Source: Chelonoidis abingdonii (taxonomy: Eukaryota > Chordata > Testudines > Testudinidae). From it: a stretch of DNA of 64,000 nucleotides. Positions 12,025-23,222 of the stretch are shown piece by piece. Below the pieces are notes generated by a model that saw only the letters and a program-made list of their open reading frames with translations, was not told the origin of the DNA and did not search any database. The position numbers and the translations under genes were made by a program. The DNA lies in assembly GCF_003597395.2 (NCBI RefSeq), contig NC_133771.1:59479454-59543453 (forward strand). The letters are read 5' to 3'. How positions within the stretch are numbered: the first letter of the stretch is position 1; each line of letters begins with the position of its first letter.

Positions 12025-12840
12025 GATTAATGTGTTATTGTAGCTGTGTTGATCCCAGGATATTAGATAAACAAGATGGGTGAGGTAATATATTTTATTA
12101 GACCGAGTTCTGTTGGTGAGAGAGACAAGCTATCAAGCCTACACAGAGCTCTTTTTCAGCTCTGGGCAGGTACTCAGAGTGTCACAGCTAAATACAAGTT
12201 GGAACAGATTGTTTAGCATAAGTAGTTAATGCATATTGTAAGAGACTATTCAAGGTGAAGAGGCCAGTTAGTACCAAGCTCGTCATCAGAACCAACCTCC
12301 CACAGACCAGAACCCACCAATGCAAAATGGCACCAGACCCTGCCAGAACAACAGATGCAAAACCTGTAAATATGTCTCCACAGCAATGACAATCAATACT
12401 TACCAGCAACACACCTTTCGAGAGCTACACATGCCTATCACAACACATGGTGTACCCCAGTAACAGCTATGTTGGTGAAATGAGACAATCACTAGGCTCT
12501 TGAATGAACTCACAGAAAAATGATAAAAGACAAAAACACCATCTTATCCTTTCACAAAGCTATCACTGCATACCTGACCTCTCAGCACTTAGCCTAAAAG
12601 GAAACCTGCAAAACCTTGGTGAGTCTTTGAACTTAAATTCATAACTTTGGTAGACACTAAAAAACATGGACTCAGTAAAGACACTGGATTTATGGCTTAT
12701 TTCAACAACTTGAAACGCACTAACTCCCAGTTTTTGTCCTTTAACAGCAGTAGTGTTAATTGTCCACTTCATCTTGGTCTCTTTCACCAACAGCAAATGG
12801 TCCAATAAAAGATACTGTCTTACTCACCATGTCTTTTTGA
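12025..12840 (+). mobile_element. Second Penelope-like lineage, plus strand, with inverted terminal segment
   Basis: The element begins with an antisense terminal block (gatgggtgaggtaatatat, then gttggtgagagagacaagc) at about 12065-12130. It continues into a sense body with a Cys-rich linker motif (CRTCQNNRCKTC) at about 12330-12370 and a GIY-YIG-like SYVGEMRQSL at about 12465-12495. It closes with ccaataaaagatactgtctt at about 12800-12830, the reverse complement type of the first block. Terminal segments repeated in inverted orientation are typical of Penelope elements. It differs from the copies at 5400 and 45418, so it is another subfamily. Confidence 0.7.
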
Positions 12841-13373
12841 TTATGACTGAAGCATTTTAGTGTGTTTGGACCCGTTTTAGATTGAATTGATACCGAATGG
12901 GACTGAGGCTACTGGCTACCCTCTGTTAACGAAATGGACATTGTCCCCCATTGTTCCCAAGGAAAATAAAGCCAAGCGGCCCTCAGGAAAGACGATAGCC
13001 CTCTATGATTTATAGAGGTGAAGCTGAACAAGTAAATGGAGGCTGTGGCCATCTTTACTGTGGGTACTCAGTTATTCAGAGGACTGAGTTTTAATTAAGT
13101 TTACCTGATAAATTCTCAGAAAATTCATTCTATACCCGAGAGCAAGTGGTGTAATTTTGGGGAGGATATACTTTATTTTTCATACGTAAAGAAGCAGAAT
13201 ACCTGCTTTAAGTGTAACTCAAGTTTAACTGTAGTTGGAGTTGTAACTGGACTTCCAAGAAATATATTGTTTCTCTAGAGGTGACTACAAAGCCAAACTA
13301 AGTAGCATAGAATAGTACATTTTGGAACTACAAAAATAATAGCAAAAAACTCTAGTCCTAAAAAGGTTACTAG

Positions 13374-13567
13374 TACACTTCTACCCCAATATAACGTGAC
13401 CCGATATAACATGAATTTGGATATAAAGCGGTAAAGCAGCGCTCTAGGGGGATGGGGCTGCGCACTCCAGCGGATCAAAGCAAGTTCGATGTAACGCAAT
13501 TTCACCTATAACACAGTAAGATTTTTTGGCTCCCAAGGACAGCGTTATATCGGGGTAGAGGTGTGTA
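13374..13567. mobile_element. Tc1/mariner-like MITE
   Basis: The left end, acacttctaccccaatataa, and the right end, cgttatatcggggtagaggt, are inverted repeats differing at about two positions over 22 bases. TA dinucleotides flank the element (13374-13375 and 13566-13567), consistent with mariner-type insertion. The length is about 190 bp and there is no coding capacity. Confidence 0.8.
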
Positions 13568-14017
13568 TAAGATTCCACCAGAAATAAAAGGAGAACAGGT
13601 AAGTGTGTATTAGGAGTGGGCAGGTGTACTGGCAGTCCTTTGTTTATGCTGGGATTTTTAACTTATGAATGGGTGCCAGTAGCTGTAGTTTAGAAGTTGG
13701 AAAAAAAATTAATTAATTAACAAATAAAATATTGTAAACAGAAGTAGTGAGAAGGCTCAATTCAAAAGTGTCCTAAACAACAATGCATTTTATGGAATAT
13801 CACACAGTTGTGAAAAGCAGAAAAGAATTAAAAAGTCACAATTTGTTAATTTAAAAGTTAATTTTATTTTCTTACTTACTCATAGTTCAGGTGATTATAT
13901 TTAACATTGCTATATTATATTTAACATTGTTATACTGAGGTCATTAATAAACTGTACTTCATTTTTACTTTAATACAATTTTCATTATTAATCCTGCGGA
14001 ATTGTATCTCTAATTTA

Positions 14018-14128
14018 GACCCCAGTTCAGCAAAATACTTCAGCACATATCTAATTTTAAACACGAGTTGTCCCCAAGAGGCTAGTGAGATTATACACAT
14101 GCTTAGGTACCTTACTGACCTGGGGCCT
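14018..14128. repeat. Short palindromic repeat, family with 51559 and 59096
   Basis: The left end gaccccagttcagcaaa and the right end ctgacctggggccttc are related as inverted copies. Similar ends built on a GATCCAGCAAAG theme recur at 51559-51645 and 59096-59199. It is probably an old MITE. The class is unknown. Confidence 0.45.
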
Positions 14129-15727
14129 TCATGGGAATTCAGGTAAAATTTTAACACCAATAAAAATGTGCATTTTGAAAACACGTGTACTGTGGTTAAA
14201 AGTAGGCTTTGATATATTTTTTTATGTAATGCTGGTACTTCATCAGAGTATTTTCCAGATGTGCATTAGTCTTCATTTGCTATGGTTCAAGTAACTGAAG
14301 ATGAAGCTAATATTTTTCGCCAACCAGCTGTTAAATTCAGTGCAATTTATGAACTACAGGTTTACATGGTATAGGTATCTGCAGTGAGGGTTTTTCTGTT
14401 TGTCATTTTGAAAACAGAATTGTAGGTTGAATTAATCATTTTTCAGAGTCTGACAATGTGAGCATGTGTCTTATTAAGCAGGCTTTCGGTTGCTTTCACT
14501 GGTGGAGGGAGGCATGGGGAAGCTTATGTGGAGCTAATGACTGAACAATTTCTTTTTGGCCCTAATGTTTTAGGGTTCTACTACCATGTCTTTCTAGAAG
14601 GGGACTTCCAGCCCCAAGAACAACTGAGCAACCAGTCATTAGGGGAAAACATCACACTCGCTCAAGGTCGAGTGAGCATTCTAGTGTCAGACCATTATGC
14701 TCTGTACATCATCTAGTTCCAGGAGGGTCGGCGCCACCTTCTCCACTTCTGACAAGGTTCCTATTAAATGTACAGCACAGCATTCATGTCCTACCTCCCA
14801 GATGTCACTGTGATGTTGTACCTTCCCGAGTATATATGGTGCATTCACTCTTTCTAGCACGCTACTATAATCCTTTCTCCATGGTACTTACTCTTCTCCC
14901 ATATCCTCTACTCCGTCTATCTTCACTGTCCAGATGGTGCTTTTGATTGTTGAATTATACAATTATGGAACATGAGAGTTAAAATTTGACTGTTTTGTCC
15001 TTCCATTGTTTTGTTTATGTACTCATATGAAAACTTGCAAACTATTTTGTTTTAAAAATGTGCTGTAACACACAATTTCCATACAATTAACTCTTGCTTT
15101 ACAGCAGCAGGTTAAGAGAAAGTCATTTGGCCTATGCAATGCTGATTGCTAATGCTCATCATCTGTAATTTGTTTAACTTGTATTAATGTTTTTCAGATA
15201 ATAGAAAAAATTGAGAAATTGTATATGTGTAACTTCAATATATTAGATAAATGTAACATATTTAGAAAATACAATACTGTACCTGGCAATGAAGTTTAAT
15301 AATTAAGCCCTGTCAGTAATCAAGCTTTTTCTCACCGGTGTATTTTAGCTATAGTATTCCAGGTTACCAGCAATGGCCTTAGGAATTTTATATGTAAATT
15401 TACTTGAACTTCACAGATATCTGGTGTGTTAAGCTCAGCGTGTCTAAAAGAAGCCAACCTATTTAGAAATTATGCTAGTTACGTTCATCTATCCACACAG
15501 TCAAAGCAAATAAATTGAGAATATCTACTTGGGTAAGAGTATTAAAATTCTGTGGAACTGCTCTAAGAATTTGCACCTATTATCAAATACACACACTACA
15601 AAAATTAACAGAAGCAGTGCCAATAAAGACCTACCCTTCTTCAAAAGAAATGTTCAGAAAAGCCACTTTACCTCTATAATATTAGATCCTTGCAACTTAA
15701 TTCTCTGTTGCCCTGCACCATGTTAAG

Positions 15728-15815
15728 TTTGACACTAATGCAAACTGGGTATAAAATGTTACCAGATCAGAATGGTAGTGTTTTACACCCTTACACTGGT
15801 GGAAATGACTGTACA
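15728..15815. repeat. Short inverted repeat (hairpin-type interspersed element)
   Basis: The arms around gggtataaaatgttacca and tggtagtgttttacaccc pair with each other across a short centre. This explains a 98-codon open frame over 15690-15986, which has no recognisable domain and which I do not call a gene. Confidence 0.5.
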
Positions 15816-16121
15816 AGGTGGGAGACAGTGATGAAACAGGCCCTTAGACTCCTGTCTGCAGTTTGCGGTTCCTGTCTAGAAACATTGAATAATTTGGAGC
15901 TTGAAAATATTTTTCCTGAGTTGAAGACAGTTAGAGAAACTAAAGATGAAGCTCTGTTAACTCTCCAGGCATTAAGGACTGTATGAATAGGACAATATGG
16001 CATACATAAAATTTCTGCATCTTCCATATGCATTTTAATATAGGCATTAACTTTATCACTCAAAATGTATTGATTCAGATTTTATTTGGATTATTTTATT
16101 TTATCTTCATTCCATCTGCAG

Positions 16122-16234
16122 AATACACCAACAAGGAAGTCCAGCTCAGTCACCTCCTACAGACACATCATTCAGCAGTCGTAGGGGAAGACAGCTTCCA
16201 CAAGTTCCAGTAAGAAGCAGCAGTGTAGAGCAAG
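16122..16234 (+). CDS. RIMS1: RIMS1 exon (113 nt), C2A-C2B linker
   Basis: The acceptor is tccatctgcag and the donor is GCAAG|gtatca. With one leading base (phase 2) the exon reads 37 codons starting IHQQGSPAQSPPTDTSF, continuing RRGRQLPQVPVRS and ending VEQ plus one base. This matches the linker of RIM1 that I know from mammals almost residue for residue. It lies between the two C2 domains of the presynaptic active-zone scaffold. The first base completes an Arg codon with the end of exon 1798-1869. The last base plus CA from exon 35515 makes Ala. The Pro- and Arg-rich stretch (RQLPQVP) lies in the disordered linker and has a proline-rich character, though partner binding here is inference. 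The short plus-strand open frame across this exon in another phase is a shadow. Confidence 0.95.
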
Positions 16235-19200
16235 GTATCAAATAATGAGTTTATCATAATTCAGAATCTTGGATTTCCTTCCTTACCTTATTTTACTTTG
16301 TCTTTCATAATAAAATGTTCAGTGCTTTATTTATTTCTACCCACAAAGGGATATATTTGAAAGAAAGAATAATGGTAGATTGGAAAGTATTGTAGAATTT
16401 GATTGGTTGATTATTCTATAGTCTCCTGGCTTGGTTTGGTTTTTGCTGTATACCTTAAAATTTCTATTTCAAACATTCCATTATCTTAGTACATACCTAC
16501 CCATGACCACAGATTTAGTTAGTGTTCAGGTCACAGAGCTCAGTGATGTTATTTCTAATACCACTTTGCTCATGTTCTGTTAACTTGGATTTGTTGGGTG
16601 AGATTAACTGTTGTGCCTTGATGATAGAAACTGATGAAAGTCAGATAATGTCCATCTCTTTTTTGTTGCCTGAGTCAGACAAAGGTCTACTGAACAGAGT
16701 GAAAACACCTAGCATTAAAAATGTGAAAGCATGGGGTCATGAACTGGTGCATGTTTAAGGAAACAGGTGGTCAAGCAAAGAGAACTTTTCCTTATTGAGC
16801 AGTGCAAAGTTGAGCTAGGTTGCCATGAGAGGTGCTGTATCCAAACATATCAAACAAGTGTTAACATCGGTGTTTCCTTTCCCATCAACATACTGCAGCT
16901 CAAGTGTTGATTACTATATTAAAAGAAAATGGATTTAAAATATGGTTTAATTTCACTCTGGGAAATATGTGTATATTCAGTTCTCTATTATTCAAGCAAC
17001 TCTGTCAGTGCATTGACTATATCTGACAACTCAAATTACCAATACTGCAGATCTTTCTACTAAGCAGAAACTAATGCATGTAAGAACTTCTAATGTTTGT
17101 AATTCCTGTGTTTCCTGAAATATTGTCAGACACTTCCCAAAGCAGACGGTGTAGTTCGCTTTTACTTCTTTACCAAGCTAGGTATACCATATACTTCTTT
17201 GCATGATAATGAATTAGTTGACTGGTTACATGAGCTTTACGAGTGTGAGCTATCCTAAAAGTATCATTATAATCCATACTGACTGACATATGAAAATGTT
17301 TTCCTGATCACTATATTTATTTATTGTGAATATTCAATATACTTTACTGAGTTTGACTGGTGGATTCTACCAATTTTGAATTTTATATTCAGTTCTTCTA
17401 ATTATATCTCTGTAAGAGCTAAGGACTCTCTTGGTTTTAAACTGGTGGCAAACTACCTCTGCAGCTTAAATTTTTATGTTGCAAGTGTATCTCTAAGTTG
17501 GGAGCTATATAAGAATGAAAGTATGATATGATTTCATACATTCTGTGCATCATAATTCTTATGTGATTCCTGCATTTGACACAGTACATGAAAAGAATAT
17601 ACTTGGTCTATCGCTTTTATTTTGACTAAGTATTTTTCTCTAGTGGATATTCACTTATTATCATTATCGCTAAATAATGTGTAAGAAATAACATTCTAGT
17701 TTATATTATGTTGACAGAAATTTTAAATGAACGCAGAACCTTGTATGAGCTGTGAGGCTGAAAGGAGGGGGATGGCAGTTACATAGCTAACAAGAAAAAG
17801 TTAAACAATCAAAACTGAAGCTAAAATTAGCATATGTTCAGAGGATTATTGATCCAAGCACATATGAAGTGGAGTATTAATATTTCAAGCTATGAATACT
17901 TATTTACACTGGTGATTTATCCTCTTGCATCATAAGTATGCAAGGGTTAGCACATCTGTTACTCTTGCTATTACTCTAGGATTGTATGTTATATCCTTCA
18001 TATCAGTGAACTGACAATGTGGCTGGAGGTTGAAGAGAAGAATTCCTCCTTTACATACTGATTTTCTTTTTGTTGTGTGATTGGGTTGCCATTTTATTGA
18101 AGATATCTTTTCCCATTTTTTCTGCTGTTTAACTTATGATTGTGGTTGATTGTGATACCTCTTAGCAAACAAACACGAAAAATATAAGTTTAAATGTTGT
18201 TGGGTTAAATGGACATGATTCCATATAAATTTCTCGGACACACAACTCGATGAAATGTAGGCCATAAAACAAAATGTTTGCTTTAATTCATTGGATCAAA
18301 TCCTGCCATCTGGTACAGCTGTCCAACCCAAATCAAGCCAATTTCAGTATAAAATGGAGTAACTAAGAGTTCAGTTTGGACCTAATTTAGGGTGTAATCC
18401 AAAACATATTGAAATCAGTGGAAGATTTCCTATTAACTTTAATTGGGATTGGATGGGTCCATAATGACTTCAATTCACAGTCAGCAGGGCTACATGAATG
18501 TAGATGATGGCAGGATCCAATGCAATCTGTTAATGTTAGGAGGAGCTGCAATTTTGAGTTCAATATTCTTTGCATTTCCTTCAGTTGTAAATAAAGGTGT
18601 GTAGTATTGGGAAACACTACGTCCTGCCTTGGAAGAGAATACTGTATGCTATGATGTTATGGGTTTATGGCAGGTCATGTTAATTCTCCTGAAGTAAGAG
18701 GGGCGAATACAAATGGTTTTAGAGCTAAATCCATTTTGCAGACTATAATAATCATAGAAAGGTTATATATCAACTGTAAGTGATATCGTTCATTGTGATT
18801 TTGCATAGTCGGAAGACGTACCAGCTTACAGTAAAACAATTTTAATATTGTGTAAAGCTCTTGCTCTTGGAGAGGAGAATGGATTTTGGAACGAGATGTG
18901 GGTGGCGGTTTTATTTTTTGTCTTGACAAATAATGTTATTTTGGAACTGTTTATTCTGTAGTAAATTGTGACATCCATGCTAATACCTCTTTTACAGGAT
19001 TTACACAGTATTTCAGATATTCAACTTTGGTCATTATTAAGTTAGGACTGAAAAACAAATTGTTCTGATTTATTGCCTGTATCAGACAATGACTGATAAG
19101 TTAACACTCCTGGAAGCAGTTTCAGTTTGAAGCTGATGGAAAGCCAACTTTTGAGCAAGTTTGTCACTTTAGAAATGCCCATAATTGTAGAAATACTGCA

Positions 19201-19540
19201 TAGAAAATTCTATAGAAGAAACCTCAGAGTAAGGGATAGTGACAATCCCATTGCATCACAGAGGCAGGGTGATACCTGCGGTCAGGTACAGAGGAATTCA
19301 CAGAACACAATTTTACAGGTAAGGGGAAAATTCCAGTGTAAGATATCTTCTTTGTTGCTAAAATTCCAAAACTGGCATAATTTAAAAAAAAATGAACTTT
19401 TGGGGGCCTTTAGTTGTAAATGGGGATCAGTGGCTTCGTGTGTTTTTAAAAAAATGATTATCTTCCAAGTTGTTTGTTTAGAAGAACTATAGTATTTTTC
19501 AACCCGTTGCAGTATGTAAAAATTTTAGCACTTGGACTCA

Positions 19541-19622
19541 GCTATGGAAATTTGCAACGGAATAAGCAAGGGAAATGATAAGCTATGAAAATTTGCAACG
19601 GAATAAGCAACGGAAATTTGAG
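19541..19622. repeat. Tandem duplication, two 41-bp units
   Basis: Unit one starts gctatggaaatttgcaacgg at 19541 and unit two starts gctatgaaaatttgcaacgg at 19582. Both continue aataagcaa(g/c)ggaaat. The copies differ at a few bases. Confidence 0.8.
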
Positions 19623-22257
19623 TGAAAGTCATGATAATATTTGAATCAAGTGTTTGTGTCTGTGTATTGAAATGCAAATATGGACCTTGATACGCAACTA
19701 TGCCAGCTGTATCATGGCAAAAATTTCTAGAATCCCGTGATCACATGGATCTCATTGCAGGATCAGGGCCTGGGAGGTCTGCAAGTGAAAACTAGTCTCT
19801 ACAGGTGTCTTTACATAATTCACATTTCTAAACATCTGTAAGTATTTGCAAATAAGCTACCATGCAGTGGTCGTTACCCAGACTTGCAGTATTTTGAAAT
19901 ATATCATTTTTCTTTCCTTGTTTTAATTGGCAATATTAAAAAAGGATATAAAAATAACATGAAGATTTTTTGACTCAATGGTTAAATTAATGACATTCTC
20001 TTGATATCTTCCTTTAAGCAAAGAAGAGTGCTTGTGCTCAACTTGTCACATTATGCTGAGCAATTGTAAAAGGCCTGAATCAGTCTGTTACTACAGTGCA
20101 CAATATTCAAGTGTCAAGTAAAGACTGGAGTTTCTGTATTAACTATGAATTTCTCTACTGTTGTATCACAACTTTTTATACAGTTGTATAGATTTTGCTG
20201 TTAGAGTCTATGTCTGTTGTCTTTACTCAGTCCTTTCTGTACTGATAACAAGAACTGACTTAATGGGAATTTGACCTGAGTAAATGTTGAGCCCACACAT
20301 TGTTATTTGGTAACCATTCACTCTTATTGTTCAAGGAAGTTCATACAGGTTGGTGTCGCACAGCAGTTTTTTCTAAGGCCAGCTTTAGCTGAAGTAGATT
20401 GTATTCTGGCAAATAAATAACTGAGAGGCATGTGGCTAAGAAAAGGTGTATTAGAGCTTATTGAAATTTCTGAACCAATGAGACACACAGATGATTGTAT
20501 TTATTATGGAAACTACTTTTCAAGAATCCTTTTAGACAAACCAGATCGCTGTCCCTGTCCTCACTCTCATTTGACTCTTTACAAAATTATTTATTTTTCA
20601 TTTGGTTAACATGGTTTCACGTTGCATAGTTCTTATAAGGATGCAGTGTGATATTAGATTTAATGGAGTTTTTTTTATTTCTTTGTTGTTTTTACATTAC
20701 TGACCTATTGAGTTGTACCAGTTTACACTTCCATAAATAACTTTGTGCCTGACCTGTAGCACTTAGAAAAATCTCAAAATCTCCCACTGGAGAATGTGAG
20801 AACAGTGCCTGAATAAATATTGCAAGAAATGACCCTGTATTAATAGAAATCTAAACCAGTTGGCTTGAAATTTAGATTCAGATAGGAAAGCAGATTTTTA
20901 TCCAGAAAGTGGTTACAAAAATTGTCTCTTGATATCTTCCTTTAAAATTAAGATAGTTCTTTTTTATACTGCATGAGAGAAAACTATTTTCTGTGTTTGA
21001 AGTAAAACAGAGGAATGTACTTAAAGAAATACAAATGAATTTTCTGACAGACGATGGTATGCAATAATCAGAAATTAATTGTGTTGTATATATTTTCAAG
21101 TTAACTCTTAAATAACTCCATCTAACCAAGGGGTCTCTTATTTGAAAAGACTTTAATGCCAGTGTTAATATGGTATGGATACAATTTATATAAACTAGAT
21201 GGAAAAAAATTGATAAAATAGACCTGTAAAGATCTCCATTGCATGGAGGAGAACGTATACTGATAAGTTTTATTTTCATTGTTACCTGTGGACAAACAAT
21301 CATAGAATTTCATATCAAAGAATCGCAATATTGTTAAATAATAAAATTGAGTTGCAATTATAGTTCTCAGTTAGAGAATACAGAATACTGGTTTCTGCAA
21401 TGCCATTGCAGCCAATGGGTGTTTTGCTTGAGTAAGAGCTGCAGGATTGGACCCTCTCAATTAAGTTCTGCTCTGAAGTACACTGGTATAAATTCAGAGT
21501 AACTAAGAGCAGAGTATGAGCTTTCTAACAAGAGGCTAATAAAAGAGGATACTATTTCAGTTTTCAATTCCTGCCTTTTAGCATTGTTTTTGTTTTGTCT
21601 TCATGTCCCTAGTTTCATTTAAAATTGTTAGATGGCATTGTATATGCAGGGCCAGATTGTGGAACCTTTACTCATGCTGAGGGACACGCACTCACGTGAG
21701 TAGACCCTTTGACTAAAATCGGTGTTGCCAACTCCTACAATTTTATCGCAAGTTTCATGATATTTGGGGTTTTCCTTAAAGCCCTGTTTTCTAGTATCCA
21801 GTGATTTATTGAGAATTGTAGCTTTCAGTTAAAAAAGTAAGCTTCTAGCGCTCATTGTGGAGAAAACATGAAGTGAGTTCACCTTTGAGGCTCAGAAATC
21901 AAAAGACAAATAAACAGAATCCAAAATTTTTTATTTTAAAATGTGTCTCCATTTTGGGGGGCCTTCCTCATGTTTTTTGAACACTTAGGGTTGGCACTAC
22001 TGCACTCAGCAGAAGAAGCAAGGACTTCACAATCTGACCATCAGTAACTTCATTGTTACTCATAGTTTTAAATAAATATTCTGCATTTATAATTTGTCAT
22101 GGTTTATCATCTTGATTTTCCACATTACTTTTATGTATGCTCTGATACAGCCTATTGTATGTGTCATTGTCAAATTTAATACATTTCTTTGTCTAACTTT
22201 AAATTTGCTGATTTCTTTCTTTTGTTTCCATCATTCCGTGCATTTAATTCATTGAAG

Positions 22258-22287
22258 AACAAGAGAATTATAACTCTTCCTCAAAAG
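22258..22287 (+). CDS. RIMS1: Candidate RIMS1 neuronal-type microexon (30 nt)
   Basis: Thirty bases lie between cattgaag and a donor AAAAG|gtaaat. In phase 1 (two bases, nine codons, one base) they are open and would insert ten residues, EQENYNSSSK, between exons 16122-16234 and 35515-35627 without changing frame: the last G plus CA of the next exon still gives Ala. The region from 22151 to 22255 has no AG dinucleotide, a pyrimidine tract lies at 22211-22228, and a TGC lies about 17 bases before the acceptor. Long AG-free zones and TGC near the acceptor are known traits of neuronal (SRRM4-regulated) microexons. I do not know this insert from other RIM1 isoforms, so it is a prediction. Confidence 0.45.
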
Positions 22288-22988
22288 GTAAATATTCGTG
22301 TACATTTTACAAACACTTGACAACTGTGAATTTTATCTTCCTTCTCCCTCCCCATTATTTTCCATGTTAATACATTTCATTCAGTCATCAATGAAAAGCA
22401 ACTAAAAAACAGTTCCATCTCAAAGATCTAGCTGTTATCTGGTTTATCCCTTTTTACAACTGGAAAATAATTTGATGTGTGATCTCAAATTTTTGATTAA
22501 AATGGTTCATAGCGTATTTAATCCAAGTCCCTTGATATTATGTGCAGTAGAGAATGTGCTACTTCAGGTAGAAAGTCCAGAGGCTCAGGTTGCACCTCTC
22601 CCCAAGGTCCACAAGTTGGCTCTCTGCATGTGGAGGCACAGAGGAACAGCCACGGCACCATCCTGTCCTCTCCTCCAAAGACCCTGGACAATGCTTCGTA
22701 GGTCTGAGGTCAGACAGGAGGAGTGGCTGGAGAGTGGGATGACCAGAAGGACGACAAACATTATCCCTCCTTCACCTGCAGGGAGATTCTGAAGAAAGGA
22801 TAGTACAGTTTGGGGATGTGTTATATATTCTTGGTATGAGGACCACCACTGCCTAGGTCCTCCTATACTGCCAGGAAGCTACCAGGGCAAGATGAAATGC
22901 AGAGACACTCCACATGGTTTTGGCCTCCATGGACCCGCCATGGTTCCTGTGGCTTATTCCAGGAAGTGGAAGGGGAATAATACTTTGC

Positions 22989-23222
22989 ACCTAGGCACCA
23001 GCGCAGAAAGCAGGTGCTTGGGGCGGCACGTCCGGGTCTTCGGCAGCAATTCGATGGTGGGTCCCTCAGTCCCGCTCAGAGGGAAGGACCAGCCACTGAA
23101 ATGCCGCTGAAGAATGAAGCAGCACGGTAGAGCTGCCGCTGAAGTGCTGCCGATCACAGCTTTATCTTTTTTTTTTCCCCTTCGCCGCTTGGGGCAGCAA
23201 AAAAGCTGGAGCCAGCCGTGTT
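22989..23222. repeat. GC-rich interspersed repeat
   Basis: The segment is a GC- and CpG-richer island in AT-rich intron, running from ctaggcaccagcgc to agctggagccagcc. The block cttggggc(g/a)gca occurs near both ends. It contains a poly-T run and is rich in GCCGCTGAAG-like words. I recognise it as a repeat type of turtle genomes; its class is unknown. Open frames on both strands here are not genes. Confidence 0.55.

Larger units (their letters stand above)
1870..16121 (+). other. RIMS1: RIMS1 intron (about 14.3 kb), repeat-bearing
   Basis: It begins with gtagga and ends with tccatctgcag. It contains, in order, a Penelope-like copy split by a long insertion (5400-7540), short GC-containing inverted-repeat elements (7842-8516), a chelonian-type repeat (9585-9780), a CR1 with RT remnants (10125-11745), a second Penelope lineage (12025-12840), a mariner-like MITE (13374-13567) and short palindromic repeats (14018-14128, 15728-15815). 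Bases 1870-5399 show nothing recognisable apart from a purine-rich run at 3660-3880. No conserved exon was found between the flanking RIMS1 exons. Confidence 0.6.

Noticed and set aside
15690..15986. 98-codon open frame just before RIMS1 exon 16122
   Set aside because: Its start lies in a palindromic interspersed repeat, no domain is recognisable, and there are no splice signals around it.
19127..19492. 121-codon plus-strand open frame ending near TTACAG|gtaagg
   Set aside because: The donor is good, but no acceptor with a matching phase was found and the peptide has no recognisable character.
20878..21303. 141-codon minus-strand open frame
   Set aside because: It is the longest minus-strand open frame I noted outside the repeats, but it has AT-rich chance composition, no domain, and no promoter or splice context.
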